Shown: positions 46,635 to 57,873, counted from the first letter of the stretch. The stretch: DNA of 64,000 nt from Robertmurraya siralis (GCF_005502275.1 NZ_SWLZ01000011.1:1-64000); one strand, 5' to 3'. Program-made: numbers and translations. The notes: generated by a model not told the origin, from the sequence alone.

Positions 46635-48992
46635 TTATTTAAATTCAACCACTGTAACGCCAGTTCCTCCTTCTCCAGCATCACCAAAACGAATCTTTTT
46701 CACAGAACGATGATTTCGCAAATATTCTTGGACCCCCTGTCTCAAGGCACCGGTTCCTTTTCCATGAATAACTGAAACACGGGGATATCCTGCAAGAAGG
46801 GCATCATCAATATATTTTTCTACGCGGACAAGGGCATCCTCAAATCGTTCGCCTCTTAAATCTAATTCTAACCCAACGTGGAAATCCTTGCCTTTAATCG
46901 TAGCCATTGGTTGTGTCTGTAAGGCTTTTTCACTTTTTATAAATTGCAAATCTGCTTCATTGACCTTCATTTTTAAAATGCCTATTTGAACTTGCCATTC
47001 TTTATCGGAAACCTGTTCAATCAGATTGCCTTTTTGGTCAAAACTCACTACTTTTACTTCGTCGCCTGGTTTGAAAACATGTGTACTGTTCTTTTGAACT
47101 GCTGCCTTTTTCGACTGTTTCGTCTTTGGAACTGCCTCCTCAAGCCGTTTCTTTGCTTCAATCAGTTCATGCTCCTTCACTTCCGCCTGCTTCTCTATTT
47201 GCATTTTCCGCAAGGAGCGAATGACTTCTTCTGACTCTACCTTCGCCTTTTCAATGATCTCTTGAGCCTTTTCTTTCGCTTTTTCTTCCAGTGTTTCTTT
47301 TCGAGTATAATATTCAGCCATTTGCTTCTGCAGATCTTGATGAAGCTTTTCTGCATCCCTTAATAAGCCATGTGCTTCTTCAAGTTCAGCCTCAGCCTGC
47401 CTACGATTTTCCTCTAGGGCAGCGATCATCCCTTCCACTTGATTCGAATCAGCACTAATATATGATTTAGCCGTCGCAATTACAGCCTCCTTCAAACCTA
47501 AACGCTTTGAAATTTCAAAAGCATTGCTTCGCCCCGGCACACCGATAAGCAGCTTATACGTCGGACTTAATGTCTCAATATCGAACTCCACGCTAGCATT
47601 TGTAACCCCTTCTCGATTATAGCCATATGCTTTCAATTCAGGATAGTGGGTTGTCGCAATGACCCTTGCCCCGCTTTTGTACACTTCATCTAAAATGGAA
47701 ATGGCAAGTGCAGCCCCCTCCTGTGGGTCTGTTCCTGCTCCCAGTTCATCAAACAAAACTAAGCTTTGAAAATCGACTTCATTTAAAATATCAACAATAT
47801 TGACCATATGTGAGGAAAAAGTACTTAAACTTTGCTCAATCGATTGTTCATCCCCAATATCTGCGAAGACCGATCCAAAAACAGCCATTTCCGAACCATC
47901 TAATGCCGGAATTTGTAATCCAGCTTGCGCCATTAACGTACAAAGGCCAACTGTTTTTAACGTAACGGTTTTTCCTCCAGTATTTGGTCCGGTAATCACA
48001 ATGGTAGTAAAGTCCTTACCAAGGTAAATATCGTTTGCGACTACTTCATCTCCAGGAATTAATGGGTGCCTTGCTTTAACAAGATTTATCCGCCCCTCAT
48101 TATTCATTTTCGGCTTAGAAGCTTTGATTTTGTTCCCATAGCGTGCCTTCGCAAACATAAAATCAATTTGTGCAAGAACATCGACAATCTGTCTTAACTC
48201 CACATTGAATTCAGCAACGCGGGTAGATAATTCGATTAAAATACGCTCTATTTCCTGCTGTTCTTTGATCCGAATTTCTTGAAGCTCATTGTTCAGTTGA
48301 ACAATCGACTGCGGTTCAATAAATAATGTTTGACCGGAAGAACTTTGATCATGAATAATTCCACCGTAATGGCCGCGATACTCCTGTTTAACAGGAATAA
48401 CAAAACGGTCATTACGAATGGTGACAATTGCATCAGAAAGCATCTTTTGCGCATTCGAAGAACGAATCATACTTTCTAACCTCTCACGAACACGATTTTC
48501 TTTCGTCCTTAATTGGTTTCTTAAAGAACGTAGCAATTCACTGGCACTATCCAAAATCACTCCGTTATCGTCAACAGCCATTCGAATCGCATCTTCTAAT
48601 TCAGCTAATACAACTATCTCATTCGTCAATTCATGAAGATATGGTAGTGATAGTTCTTCCTCTAACAAATCATTGATAAATTTCTTAATCATCCGGCTGG
48701 CATGGATCGTGCTTGATATTTGCATCAGTTCTTGAGGACTAAGCATTCCACCGATATCCGCTCTTTTAATATGGGGCCTTATATCATAAATGCCACCTAA
48801 CGGTACATTTCCTTTTAAACGTAAAATATTAGTGGCTTCATCCGTCTCTTCTTGACTTCTAACAACCGTCTCGAAATCAGCTGAAGGCTTTAGCTCTTCC
48901 ACGAGCTGCCTTCCTAAAGACGATGAAGCAAGCTCGAGTACCTGCTCTTTCACTTTATGAAATTCTAAAACCTTTAAAACGCGCTGTTGCAT
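46635..48992 (-). CDS. mutS2: Endonuclease MutS2
   Basis: MutS-family ATPase without the mismatch-recognition domain (785 aa from 48992, the same length as in B. subtilis). Walker A GPNTGGKT near residue 334, Walker [21 protein letters not shown], long coiled coil rich in Lys, Glu and Gln (about 515-640), KOW-like segment ([19 protein letters not shown]) and C-terminal Smr nuclease domain ([20 protein letters not shown] ... [13 protein letters not shown]). It acts on recombination intermediates and, as shown recently, collided ribosomes. The ATG is nine bases after GGGGGA; a TTG three codons upstream is too close. Confidence 0.95.
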   Translation of the reverse strand: MQQRVLKVLEFHKVKEQVLELASSSLGRQLVEELKPSADFETVVRSQEETDEATNILRLKGNVPLGGIYDIRPHIKRADIGGMLSPQELMQISSTIHASRMIKKFINDLLEEELSLPYLHELTNEIVVLAELEDAIRMAVDDNGVILDSASELLRSLRNQLRTKENRVRERLESMIRSSNAQKMLSDAIVTIRNDRFVIPVKQEYRGHYGGIIHDQSSSGQTLFIEPQSIVQLNNELQEIRIKEQQEIERILIELSTRVAEFNVELRQIVDVLAQIDFMFAKARYGNKIKASKPKMNNEGRINLVKARHPLIPGDEVVANDIYLGKDFTTIVITGPNTGGKTVTLKTVGLCTLMAQAGLQIPALDGSEMAVFGSVFADIGDEQSIEQSLSTFSSHMVNIVDILNEVDFQSLVLFDELGAGTDPQEGAALAISILDEVYKSGARVIATTHYPELKAYGYNREGVTNASVEFDIETLSPTYKLLIGVPGRSNAFEISKRLGLKEAVIATAKSYISADSNQVEGMIAALEENRRQAEAELEEAHGLLRDAEKLHQDLQKQMAEYYTRKETLEEKAKEKAQEIIEKAKVESEEVIRSLRKMQIEKQAEVKEHELIEAKKRLEEAVPKTKQSKKAAVQKNSTHVFKPGDEVKVVSFDQKGNLIEQVSDKEWQVQIGILKMKVNEADLQFIKSEKALQTQPMATIKGKDFHVGLELDLRGERFEDALVRVEKYIDDALLAGYPRVSVIHGKGTGALRQGVQEYLRNHRSVKKIRFGDAGEGGTGVTVVEFK

Positions 48993-49209
48993 GGAGAACA
49001 ATCCCCCTTTTCTTTAAACAAAGCTGTTTATTTTTTAATGTTTTGTATTGAATCTTTAACTTCTCTTATTTTTGCTAACATGAATAACTGCCTTTTTTGC
49101 TTGTCTGGGGCGGCAAAGCAAAAGAAATATATAAATGAAGTTAGCTTTTTCCTTTACTCGATTTCCATTTTACGCAATCGAAGTCAAGTAGGCTAGTATA
49201 ATATATTGT

Positions 49210-50925
49210 TTAACGTTCGTGTAAAAATTGCAGCAGCTCGTCCAAGCTTAATGCATTCAGGACATTGCTTCGTTTAATCCATCCTTTTTTGGCTGTCGAA
49301 ACTCCAATGCTCATATGCTCCAGCGTCTCCATCCTATGGGCGTCCGTATTAATCACCACTTTAACACCAGCTTCTTGTGCTTTTTTAATGTGCTCTGCAC
49401 TTAAATCAAGGCGATTTGGGTTGGCATTAAGCTCCAAAGCAGTATTTGTCTCTTTTGCCAGCTCAACTAAGAAATCGATATCTACTGAATATCCTTCCCT
49501 TATTCCGATTTTTCTCCCTGTTGGATGGGCAATAATATCGACATGTTGATTGTTTAATGCATTTATCAGTCGCTTCATTATTTGTTCCTTCGTTTGGGAA
49601 AAACCTGAATGAATGGAGGCAATCACAAGGTCCATCTCTTCGAGGAAGTCATCTTCAAAGTCAAGGGAGCCATCTGGAAGAATATCCATTTCCACTCCAG
49701 CAAGTATGGTGATATCATCGTATTTCTCATTTAATTTCGCAATTTCTTCCCGTTGACGTCTTAGACGCTCTTCATCTAAACCATTCGCTACCTTTAAAAA
49801 CTTCGAATGATCAGTAATGGCCATATACTTATAGCCGAGCTTACGGCACTCGTTAATCATTTGCTCAATCGAATGTGCCCCATCACTCCAGGTTGAATGC
49901 ATATGTAAATCACCTTGAATGTCCTCTATGGAAATAATATTTAGTTCTTCAGAGTAGTTTTCGATTTCCTTCCCATCTTCCCTCATTTCCGGAGGGATTA
50001 GCGGCAGATTGAAATGTTGATAAAAATCAGCCTCTGACTTAAATGTTAATATTTCACCTGTTTCAGCCACTTCAACACCATACTCGCTAATTTTTTCGCC
50101 ACGCTCTTTTGCCAGCTGTCTCATGCGCACATTATGAGCCTTAGAGCCCGTAAAATGATGGAGTGTGGTGGCAAATTCCTCAGGTTTGACTAAACGGAAA
50201 TCAACCGAAACATCATAGCTGTAATCAAGAATGAGCGATACTTTTGTTTCCCCAGCAGAAACAATCTCCTTTATATTCTCAAACTTTAGTAGTTGTTCCT
50301 TAACTGCTGATGGTTTGGCAGTTGATATAATAAAATCTAAATCTTTGACCGTTTCTCTTACCCGGCGAATACTCCCCGCTCTTGAAAAACGTTCCACGTC
50401 ATGCATTTTTTCCAGTTCCTCTTCAAGATGCTGGGCAATTGGCAGCATATAAGCGAGCGGAAGACGGTCTGGCTGGTTTCCCACACTTGCTATGGCAGCC
50501 AATATTTTTTCCTCTGTTTTCTGTCCAAAACCAGCTAGAACTCTCACCTTTTTCTCGAGGCATGCTTTCCTTAAATCGTCAACATTTTCGATCCCTAACT
50601 CCTTATGAAGCTTAGCGATCTTTTTCCCACCTAAACCCGGTAGTTGCAGAAGGAGAACAAGTCCATTCGGCACTTGCTCTTGCAATTCTTTCAGGACGAC
50701 GGATTGTCCTGTCTGCAGAAATTCCTCAATTACAGAGGCGGTGCCCTTCCCGATCCCTTGCAGCTTTGTAAAATCTTCTATTTCATCGATCGTTTGTTCC
50801 TCTACTTCAAGCGCTGCCGCTGCCTTGCGAAACGCTGAAACTTTAAAAGGATTTTCTCCCTTTAGCTCCATATAAACCGCGATCGTTTCCAGCAATCGAA
50901 TGACATCCTTTTTACTAACAGTCAT
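49210..50925 (-). CDS. polX: DNA polymerase/3'-5' exonuclease PolX
   Basis: Family X polymerase for base excision repair (571 aa), yshC in B. subtilis. N-terminal helix-hairpin-helix (LQGIGKGTASVIEEFLQTGQ), nucleotidyltransferase palm (GSIRRVRETVKDLDFIISTA with the metal Asp pair), and C-terminal PHP domain with exonuclease metal ligands (DLHMHSTWSDGAHS, AITDHSKFL, IIAHPTGRKIG, INTDAHRME). Length is normal. Transcribed in the zapA-cvpA-polX-mutS2 direction, but 283 bases after the cvpA terminator. Confidence 0.95.
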   Translation of the reverse strand: MTVSKKDVIRLLETIAVYMELKGENPFKVSAFRKAAAALEVEEQTIDEIEDFTKLQGIGKGTASVIEEFLQTGQSVVLKELQEQVPNGLVLLLQLPGLGGKKIAKLHKELGIENVDDLRKACLEKKVRVLAGFGQKTEEKILAAIASVGNQPDRLPLAYMLPIAQHLEEELEKMHDVERFSRAGSIRRVRETVKDLDFIISTAKPSAVKEQLLKFENIKEIVSAGETKVSLILDYSYDVSVDFRLVKPEEFATTLHHFTGSKAHNVRMRQLAKERGEKISEYGVEVAETGEILTFKSEADFYQHFNLPLIPPEMREDGKEIENYSEELNIISIEDIQGDLHMHSTWSDGAHSIEQMINECRKLGYKYMAITDHSKFLKVANGLDEERLRRQREEIAKLNEKYDDITILAGVEMDILPDGSLDFEDDFLEEMDLVIASIHSGFSQTKEQIMKRLINALNNQHVDIIAHPTGRKIGIREGYSVDIDFLVELAKETNTALELNANPNRLDLSAEHIKKAQEAGVKVVINTDAHRMETLEHMSIGVSTAKKGWIKRSNVLNALSLDELLQFLHER

Positions 50926-51180
50926 CTTATCACCTCTTAAAAATGGATTTTTATATATTGGTCATACTGAATGGTGTATGAAATTTTGGTTACACACGAA
51001 TTGAGGAAAATATCGTTATAACAACAATCAAGCCTAAAAATATCGCCCTTGTTTTACAAGTATCGTTAAATCCGTTACAATTATTGTTACCTTATTTTGC
51101 AGATGGAAACATTTTCATATTGTAGCGGTCAATAGGAACAAATTATTACATTGTAACACTTTTCATACACCCTCTGACTT

Positions 51181-51211
51181 AAAAAAACTTCTCTAAAACA
51201 GAGAAGTTTTA
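51181..51211 (-). terminator. Terminator overlapping the cvpA stop
   Basis: Perfect 11-bp stem AAAACTTCTCT with AGAGAAGTTTT (51184-51194, 51200-51210), followed on the minus strand by a T-run. The TAA of cvpA (51209-51211) forms the base of the stem. Confidence 0.88.
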
Positions 51212-51751
51212 AGATGCGATATAGTCAATCCATAGCTCTTTAATTTGACTAGAAAAATATGGAGTATTTTCTACAATCATATTGGCAAGTGCAGAGTTCC
51301 CCAGTGCATTTTGCACAACTTCAATCGGCAAGAGAGCTGATATATAAAGAACAATAAATAGCACAAGATAAACTTCGACAAAACCCAGTAGTCCACCAGC
51401 CCAAACATTCAACATTTTTAAAATAGGGAGGTTAGCAACAAAATCCAACATACTTCCGATAATTTGCATGACAATTTTTGCCGCAAAAAAAATCCCGACA
51501 AACGAGATGGCACGATAATAGGCTACTTCTAAATTTCCGTTGTCAAGTAATAATTGAAAAGCTGAGTCACTCCCAAAATTAGGGTATGGAATCCAAAGGG
51601 TAAGCTTCGGCGCGAGCTGATCATAATACATATAAGCAACGACAAAAGCAACGATAAAACCAATTACGTGGATAAGCTGAAGAATAAACCCTCTTCTTAA
51701 ACCTACTAAAAAACCAAATAATAATATAATAAAAATGGCGAGATCTAGCAT
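51209..51751 (-). CDS. CvpA-family membrane protein YshB
   Basis: Membrane protein (180 aa) of the colicin V production (CvpA) family with four hydrophobic segments; MLDLAIFIILLFGFLVGLRR is the conserved N-terminus, followed by GFILQLIHVIGFIVAFVVAY. Homologue of B. subtilis yshB. Function in Bacilli is unclear; the CvpA name reflects a plasmid phenotype in E. coli. Seven bases after zapA. Confidence 0.9.
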   Translation of the reverse strand: MLDLAIFIILLFGFLVGLRRGFILQLIHVIGFIVAFVVAYMYYDQLAPKLTLWIPYPNFGSDSAFQLLLDNGNLEVAYYRAISFVGIFFAAKIVMQIIGSMLDFVANLPILKMLNVWAGGLLGFVEVYLVLFIVLYISALLPIEVVQNALGNSALANMIVENTPYFSSQIKELWIDYIAS

Positions 51752-51758
51752 GAATACT

Positions 51759-52019
51759 TCAATCCTTTACTCTTTTTAATTCACCTTCTAATCGTTCAAG
51801 CTGTTCTTTCATTTTCAGATAGTCGTTAACGGCATTGACAGCTGTTAATACCGCAAGCTTGCTCATATCGAGTGAAGGATTCTTGGAGCTAATTTCACGC
51901 ATTTTCTCGTCAACCATTGAAGCGATAAGCTTTACATGGCGTGAATCTTCAGTGCCGATAATAACATATTGTTGACCGTAAATATCAACCATTGTGCGCG
52001 TTTTCTGTCCTTCTGACAA
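51759..52019 (-). CDS. zapA: Cell division protein ZapA
   Basis: Small FtsZ-ring stabiliser (86 aa), yshA in B. subtilis. N-terminal beta-rich head KTRTMVDIYGQQYVIIGTED then a C-terminal coiled coil (residues about 50-85, NAVNDYLKMKEQLERLEGEL). Dimerises and bundles FtsZ filaments. First gene of the zapA-cvpA pair, divergent from rnhC. Confidence 0.94.
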   Translation of the reverse strand: MSEGQKTRTMVDIYGQQYVIIGTEDSRHVKLIASMVDEKMREISSKNPSLDMSKLAVLTAVNAVNDYLKMKEQLERLEGELKRVKD

Positions 52020-52192
52020 GCTAGTTGCCCCCTATTCATAGAATCCTAATCACTATGATAACATGAACCTATTAGAGTGAAAAGTCTAAGCATGTCTAAA
52101 GATAGCGGATTTTGGAAGGCTGAATAAGCGGTTTACCAATTTCATATTAATGGGCATTACACCAATTTTATAAAATAGTTAGGAGAAATGAA

Positions 52193-53116
52193 ATGAGTCA
52201 GGTCGTACTAAAATTAACTTTAAGTGACATTGCTACCATGAAGAAACATTATGAGCCTTACTTAAGCACTGCAAATCCACCAGGCAGCGTTTTTTGTGCC
52301 AAAGCTTCCCAGTGCACGATAACAGCTTATAAGTCAGGAAAAGTTCTTTTTCAAGGCAGCAACAGTGAAGGAGAAGCAAGCAAATGGGGAAACCCCGCTG
52401 AAAAACAGGATTCCTCGAAACCCAAAACTTCTGGAATTCTTCCACCTCATTTTGAAAGCTTATCCGTAATCGGATCCGATGAAGTTGGAACTGGCGATTA
52501 CTTCGGACCAATAACCGTCGTTGCTGCCTACGTTCGGAAAGAGCAAATTCCATTATTTAAGGAATTGGGCGTAAAGGACTCCAAAAATCTGAAGGACGAT
52601 GCAATTGAAGTAATTGCAAAGCAAATTAAAGAAATCATTCCCTTTAGCTTATTAACTTTACACAACAAAAAGTACAATCAATTACAGCAAAAAGGGATGT
52701 CCCAAGGGAAAATAAAAGCACTATTACATAACCAAGCGATCGGCCATGTTCTTGATAAAATAGCTCCTGAAAAACCAGAAGCGATTCTTATTGATGAGTT
52801 TGCTAAAAAAGAAATATATTATCAATATTTAAAAGGACAGTCTGTCGTCCATAAGGAAAATGTCTTCTTTAGCACAAAGGCTGAAGGTGTCCACCTTGCC
52901 GTTGCAGCTGCATCCATCATTGCCCGATACGCCTTTGTACGACACTTTGAAAACTTGTCAAAAGAAGCAGGTTTTACTATTCCAAAAGGAGCCGGACCGG
53001 CAGTCGACAAAGCCGCAGCAAGATTGATAAAGGACAAAGGAGAAAAAGCATTACCAAAGTTCGTCAAATTGCACTTCGCTAATACAGAAAAGGCCCTTAA
53101 AATCGTTCGCAATTAA
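52193..53116 (+). CDS. rnhC: Ribonuclease HIII
   Basis: Mg-dependent nuclease (307 aa) cutting RNA in RNA/DNA hybrids. N-terminal TBP-like substrate-binding domain (residues about 1-85), then the type 2 RNase H fold opening SVIGSDEVGTGDYFGPITVV, whose DE pair is catalytic; further acidic residues in ELGVKDSKNL and ILIDEFAKK. AGGAGAA precedes the ATG. The plus-strand orientation in this place matches B. subtilis. Confidence 0.96.
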   Translation: MSQVVLKLTLSDIATMKKHYEPYLSTANPPGSVFCAKASQCTITAYKSGKVLFQGSNSEGEASKWGNPAEKQDSSKPKTSGILPPHFESLSVIGSDEVGTGDYFGPITVVAAYVRKEQIPLFKELGVKDSKNLKDDAIEVIAKQIKEIIPFSLLTLHNKKYNQLQQKGMSQGKIKALLHNQAIGHVLDKIAPEKPEAILIDEFAKKEIYYQYLKGQSVVHKENVFFSTKAEGVHLAVAAASIIARYAFVRHFENLSKEAGFTIPKGAGPAVDKAAARLIKDKGEKALPKFVKLHFANTEKALKIVRN

Positions 53117-53173
53117 GATTTTTGCCCCTCACAAAATGGGGGAGTAAGATAAAATTTTTTAGAGGTGATTATA

Positions 53174-54028
53174 GTGAAATATAGAGCTTTAGGAAAAACA
53201 GACCTAAATGTATCAGTAATTGGAGTTGGAACATGGCAATTTGGCGGAGAATGGGGCATTAATTTTAACCAATTGGAAGTTGATCACATTTTAGCCAAGG
53301 CTCAAGAAGTTGGGATTAATTTCATTGATACTGCAGAATGTTACGGAGATCATCTTTCAGAAAATTTCATCGGAGATTACATAAACCGTCACAATCGTGA
53401 AGATTGGATGATTGCCACAAAATTTGGCCATCATTTCCAAAGGAATTTTGAACGAACAAGACATTGGAGCGCCAACGAAGTCTTACAACAGCTAGATGCT
53501 TCACTGAAATCGTTAAAAACAGATTATATTGATTTATATCAAGCACACTCTCCCGGCGATGATGAATTTGACAATGATCAATTATGGACGATGCTTGATA
53601 AACAGGTACAAGCAGGGAAAATTAGACATCTAGGATTATCCTTAAAAACAAATGACAACATTTTTCAAACAACAAAAGCAAGCGATCTCAACATCAGAGC
53701 CATCCAAGTCGTATACAACCGTTTAGACAGGGTGCCGGAGGAAAAAGTATTCCCATCCGCCGAAGAGCAAAATTTAGGTGTATTAGCAAGAGTACCACTT
53801 GCAAGCGGCTATTTAAGCGGAAAATACAAACCAGGTGCTAGCTTTACTGCTAACGATGTGCGGTCCAGACACAATGAAGAAGAAACTACAAAACTTCTTA
53901 AACAGGTGGAAGAAATCCAAAAAACAGAGGTTCCAAAAGGAGTGCCGATGGCTTCTTGGGCATTAGCCTGGTGTTTAGAAAATCCTGCTGTCACAACGGT
54001 CATTCCTGGATGTAAAACTCCGGAATAA
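53174..54028 (+). CDS. Aldo/keto reductase, stopped early by a nonsense codon
   Basis: NADPH-dependent oxidoreductase of the AKR family (284 aa from the GTG at 53174; GAGGTG six bases upstream). (beta/alpha)8 signatures: GVGTWQFGGEWG, catalytic Asp/Tyr in FIDTAECYGDHLSENFIGDY, Lys in MIATKFGHHF and His in YIDLYQAHSPGD. The gene ends IPGCKTPE-TAA, and the same frame continues VALNAKAAELL to a second TAA at 54062-54064. Relatives usually read KTPEQVxxNxKAA here, so one CAA to TAA change seems to have removed the last helix. Function may be retained or lost. Confidence 0.85.
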   Translation: MKYRALGKTDLNVSVIGVGTWQFGGEWGINFNQLEVDHILAKAQEVGINFIDTAECYGDHLSENFIGDYINRHNREDWMIATKFGHHFQRNFERTRHWSANEVLQQLDASLKSLKTDYIDLYQAHSPGDDEFDNDQLWTMLDKQVQAGKIRHLGLSLKTNDNIFQTTKASDLNIRAIQVVYNRLDRVPEEKVFPSAEEQNLGVLARVPLASGYLSGKYKPGASFTANDVRSRHNEEETTKLLKQVEEIQKTEVPKGVPMASWALAWCLENPAVTTVIPGCKTPE

Positions 54029-54087
54029 GTTGCATTAAACGCGAAAGCAGCAGAATTATTATAAGGAATTCGTGCTGGGGATCAATT

Positions 54088-54202
54088 AATTCCGGAATTT
54101 TTAATGGTAATTCTGGAAATTTTGACGGTAATTCCGAAAAAATACGATTAATTCCGGAATTTTTGATGATAATTCCGGAAAAATGCGAATAATTCCGGAA
54201 CT
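54088..54202. repeat. Six ~21-bp palindromic AATTCCGGAA repeats
   Basis: Copies of AATTCCGGAA (two variants, AATTCTGGAA and AATTCCGAAA) begin at 54088, 54109, 54131, 54151, 54172 and 54192, that is every 20-22 bases (two helical turns). Each core is close to a perfect palindrome. They fill the gap between the convergent aldo/keto reductase and pheT genes. Confidence 0.8.
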
Positions 54203-54224
54203 GGCACTCCCCTTCATATAAAAG

Positions 54225-54260
54225 TGGAGCATTCACTTGCGAATGCCCCACCTTTTTTTA
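54225..54260. terminator. Bidirectional terminator between the reductase and pheT
   Basis: Stem GTGGAGCATTC with GAATGCCCCAC (54225-54235, 54242-54252, one mismatch), T-run on the plus strand (CTTTTTTT) and a shorter one on minus (TTTTATATG). Confidence 0.85.
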
Positions 54261-56672
54261 TCCTCTCAACACAGCTCCAGCTTTTTCTTTCACTGCTGTT
54301 AAGACTTTGTCATGTACCTTTGTGACTTCTTCATCTGTTAATGTTTTCTCTGGATCAAAGTATTTTAAAGAGTATGCAATCGATTTCTTGCCAGGTTCCA
54401 TATGTTCACCTTCATATAAGTCAAACACATGAACATCCTTTAGCAACTTTCCACCAGCTTCAACGATAATGCTTTCTAATTCACCAGCTACCTTTTCCTT
54501 TTCAACAACAAGTGCAATATCCCTTGTAATCGATGGGTAACGTGGGATCGATTGATACTGTAAAGGAGCTACCTCTTCAGAGAGTATCGCTTCTAAGCAA
54601 AGCTCAAACACATACGTTTCTTTTAAATCGTATTCCTTCTGAAGCGTCGGATGAAGTTGACCGACGAAGCCAATTTTCTCTCCAGCCAAATAAACTTCAG
54701 CCGTTCTGCCTGGATGCATCCCTTCAACTATCGCTTGACGATATTCAATCTTCTGCTCGAATCCAAGCTTTGCAAACAATCCTTCTAAAATTCCTTTTAA
54801 AACAAAGAAATCGACTTCTTTCTTTTCTCCTTGCCACTGATGCTGTTCCCACACCCCTGTAATCGCTCCTGCTAAACGTTCTTTTTCATCAGGAAGTTCT
54901 TCCGTACCATTTGCTAAGAAAACAGGGCCAGCCTCATACAGAGCAACACGATCATTTTGACGAGCCACATTATATTTCACTACTTCCAATAATTGTGGAA
55001 TAATGCTTAATCGAAGGTGGCTGCGGTCCTCGCTCATCGGCATAGCAAGTTTGATCGGCTCCCGTATTTCAAGTGCAAATTGAGTCGCTTTCTCCTCACT
55101 TGTTAAGGAATAAGTGAGCGCTTGATACAATCCTGCTCCTTCTAAATAGCGACGAACCGCCCGTCTCTTTTGCTGGTATGCTGTTAAATGACCCGGTGTC
55201 GATGAACCGCTCGGCAATGTGGACGGCAAATGATCATATCCATAGAGACGAGCGACTTCTTCAATTAAATCCTCTGCAATCGTAATATCACCACGACGAG
55301 TAGGAACGGTCACCGTAATTGTTTCATGATCGACGCTTGTTTCAAATTGAAGACGAGTAAAAATACTTTTGACCTCTTGAATAGAAATATCTGTCCCAAG
55401 AACTCGATTAATTTTTTCTAGCGTAATCGAAATAACAGCTGGATCAATCTGGAGGGTATCCACTACAGCTTCTCCTTCTAGTACTTCACCGCTCGCATAT
55501 AATGCTAATAATTCAGCTGCTCTTTCCGCTGCCGCACGAACACGATTTGGATCGACACCTTTTTCAAAACGAGAGCTCGCTTCACTTCTTAACCCATGAT
55601 CTTTTGAAGCTTTACGAACAGTTTCTCCTTTAAAGTAGGCAGATTCAAGCAAAACGGTAGTCGTATCTGCTTGGACCTCTGAATTAGCACCACCCATAAC
55701 GCCTGCAAGAGCGACTGGTTCAATTCCATTAGTAATAACAAGGTGATCTTCCGTTAAAATTCTCTCCGCAGCATCAAGAGTCACAATTTTTTCACCGGCT
55801 TTTGCCCGACGTACAAGAATTTCTTTTGAACCGAAACGATCATAGTCAAAAGCGTGAAGTGGCTGACCATATTCAAGCAAAATATAATTCGTAATATCAA
55901 CGACATTATTATGCGGACGAATACCTGCTGCCATTAATCTTCCCTGCATCCATAATGGAGATGGAGCAATTTTCACATTTTTTATGACTTTCGCTACATA
56001 CAACGGATTATCTTCGTTTGCCTCTACTTTAATAGAAATGTAATCAGTTGCCTTTTCCGCAATTGGTTTCACTGTTGGATTTGGGAGCTTCACTTCGCGG
56101 TTTAAAATAGCCGCTACTTCGTAAGCCACTCCAAGCATGCTTAAGCAGTCTCCACGATTTGCTGTTAAGCCAAGCTCCAAAATTTGATCATCCCGTTGTA
56201 ATTTTTCTAAGGCATCTTCCCCCACCGTTACATCATTGGGAAAAACAAAGATTCCTTCAGAAAATTCCTTTGCGACTAACTTCCCATCTATTCCTAATTC
56301 AGATAGGGAACAGATCATACCGTTTGATTCTTCGCCACGAAGCTTTGCTTTTTTGATTTTAAAATTTCCGGGTAACACTGCTCCCACCGTAGCAACTGCT
56401 ACCTTTTGTCCTTTATCCACGTTTGGTGCACCGCAAATAATTTGCACAGGGTTCTCTTCCCCAATGTCGACTAAGCACTTGTTTAACTTATCTGCATTTG
56501 GATGTTGTTCACGCTCAAGGACATGACCGATAACGACACCTTTCAATCCCTCATTCAGTACCTCGACACCTTCAACTTCAATCCCACTGCGCGTAATTTT
56601 TTCTGCTAGTTCATCAGGTGTAATTCCTGATAAATTTACATATTCCTGTAGCCATTTATATGAAACAAACAT
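54258..56672 (-). CDS. pheT: Phenylalanyl-tRNA synthetase beta subunit
   Basis: Beta chain (804 aa) of the alpha2-beta2 PheRS. Layout: N-terminal tRNA-binding EMAP-II-like domain (residues about 39-150, [20 protein letters not shown]), B3/B4 editing domain (about 210-400), B5 domain, catalytic-like core, and C-terminal ferredoxin-fold anticodon-binding domain ([20 protein letters not shown] to the end). Length matches B. subtilis PheT. It is 166 bases after pheS, an unusually long gap that holds a possible hairpin. Confidence 0.96.
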   Translation of the reverse strand: MFVSYKWLQEYVNLSGITPDELAEKITRSGIEVEGVEVLNEGLKGVVIGHVLEREQHPNADKLNKCLVDIGEENPVQIICGAPNVDKGQKVAVATVGAVLPGNFKIKKAKLRGEESNGMICSLSELGIDGKLVAKEFSEGIFVFPNDVTVGEDALEKLQRDDQILELGLTANRGDCLSMLGVAYEVAAILNREVKLPNPTVKPIAEKATDYISIKVEANEDNPLYVAKVIKNVKIAPSPLWMQGRLMAAGIRPHNNVVDITNYILLEYGQPLHAFDYDRFGSKEILVRRAKAGEKIVTLDAAERILTEDHLVITNGIEPVALAGVMGGANSEVQADTTTVLLESAYFKGETVRKASKDHGLRSEASSRFEKGVDPNRVRAAAERAAELLALYASGEVLEGEAVVDTLQIDPAVISITLEKINRVLGTDISIQEVKSIFTRLQFETSVDHETITVTVPTRRGDITIAEDLIEEVARLYGYDHLPSTLPSGSSTPGHLTAYQQKRRAVRRYLEGAGLYQALTYSLTSEEKATQFALEIREPIKLAMPMSEDRSHLRLSIIPQLLEVVKYNVARQNDRVALYEAGPVFLANGTEELPDEKERLAGAITGVWEQHQWQGEKKEVDFFVLKGILEGLFAKLGFEQKIEYRQAIVEGMHPGRTAEVYLAGEKIGFVGQLHPTLQKEYDLKETYVFELCLEAILSEEVAPLQYQSIPRYPSITRDIALVVEKEKVAGELESIIVEAGGKLLKDVHVFDLYEGEHMEPGKKSIAYSLKYFDPEKTLTDEEVTKVHDKVLTAVKEKAGAVLRG

Positions 56673-56731
56673 GTTATATCCTCCTTCTTATTCCTTGATC
56701 TAATAAATCGCTCAACCTTTGAAAACAATCC

Positions 56732-56816
56732 AAAAAGCGACAAAAATAACTTGATTTGCTAAGCAACTATTTACAGAAGAAAATTTATTATACTAGTTAT
56801 AAAAATATCGCTTTTT
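56732..56816 (-). other. Inverted repeat in the pheS-pheT gap
   Basis: AAAAAGCGA (56732-56740) is complementary to TCGCTTTTT (56808-56816), with 67 AT-rich bases between. It could bring the two ends of the intercistronic region together in the mRNA. No promoter or ORF is evident. Confidence 0.35.
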
Positions 56817-56838
56817 GTATTAAGCGAACCATTTTAAA

Positions 56839-57873
56839 TTAGTTGAGTTTGAATTGCTTTATGAAACGCGTATCATTCGTGTAGAAATGCCGTATATCAT
56901 CGATGCCGTATTTCAACATCGCAATTCGTTCTACTCCCATCCCAAAAGCAAATCCTGAATACTTCTTCGAATCAAAGCCAGACATTTCAAGGACATTTGG
57001 ATGAACCATCCCCGATCCTAATACTTCAATCCAGCCTGTTTGCTTACAAATATTACATCCGTGGCCACCGCATTTGAAGCAAGAAACATCAACCTCTACT
57101 GACGGCTCTGTGAACGGGAAAAAGCTTGGACGTAAACGAATTTCACGGTCTTCACCGAATAATTTTTTCGCAAATAATTCAAGTGTCCCTTTTAAATCGC
57201 TCATGCGAATATTTTCGTCAACGACAAGGCCTTCAATTTGCATGAATTGGTGAGAATGGGTCGCGTCGTCGCTATCGCGTCTGTATACTTTACCAGGACA
57301 TATAATTTTTACTGGACCTTTTCCACCATGTTTCTCCATTGTTCTCGCTTGAACAGGAGATGTTTGCGTACGAAGTAATATTTCCTCTGTAATATAAAAG
57401 GAATCCTGTGCATCTCGAGCCGGATGACTTTTTGGAAGGTTTAGTGCCTCAAAATTGTAATAATCCTTTTCAACTTCTGGACCTTCTGCAACGGTATAGC
57501 CCATGCCAATAAATAAGTCTTCAATCTCTTCCACAATACGAGTAAGCGGGTGATGATTTCCTGTCTGAACAGGTCTTCCCGGAAGAGTTACATCGATTGT
57601 CTCCAATGCAAGCCTCGCTTCAACAGCAGCTGCTTCTAAAGCTTGCTGTTTTTCCTCTATTTTGGAAGAAATTAGGTCACGTACCTCATTTGCGAGTGCT
57701 CCCATTTTTGGGCGCTCTTCTGCAGAAAGCTTCCCCATTCCTTTTAATACTTCGGTTATTGGACCCTTTTTTCCTAAATAAGAAACGCGAATGTCGTTAA
57801 GTTTCTTTAAATCAGCTGCAGCATCAACTGCTTGCAATGCTTCCTCCTGAAGTTCCTTCAATCGTTCTTGCAT
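56839..57873 (-). CDS. pheS: Phenylalanyl-tRNA synthetase alpha subunit
   Basis: Catalytic alpha chain (344 aa), class II synthetase. N-terminal coiled coil (residues 1-85), then motif 2 region [20 protein letters not shown] and motif 3 [20 protein letters not shown]; a zinc-like cysteine cluster [16 protein letters not shown] is present as in relatives. First gene of pheST, 54 bases downstream of the T-box terminator. AGGAGG precedes [20 protein letters not shown]. Confidence 0.96.
   Translation of the reverse strand: MQERLKELQEEALQAVDAAADLKKLNDIRVSYLGKKGPITEVLKGMGKLSAEERPKMGALANEVRDLISSKIEEKQQALEAAAVEARLALETIDVTLPGRPVQTGNHHPLTRIVEEIEDLFIGMGYTVAEGPEVEKDYYNFEALNLPKSHPARDAQDSFYITEEILLRTQTSPVQARTMEKHGGKGPVKIICPGKVYRRDSDDATHSHQFMQIEGLVVDENIRMSDLKGTLELFAKKLFGEDREIRLRPSFFPFTEPSVEVDVSCFKCGGHGCNICKQTGWIEVLGSGMVHPNVLEMSGFDSKKYSGFAFGMGVERIAMLKYGIDDIRHFYTNDTRFIKQFKLN

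Noticed and set aside
52233-52553. 106-codon minus-strand ORF inside rnhC
   Set aside because: Antisense shadow of a well-supported gene.
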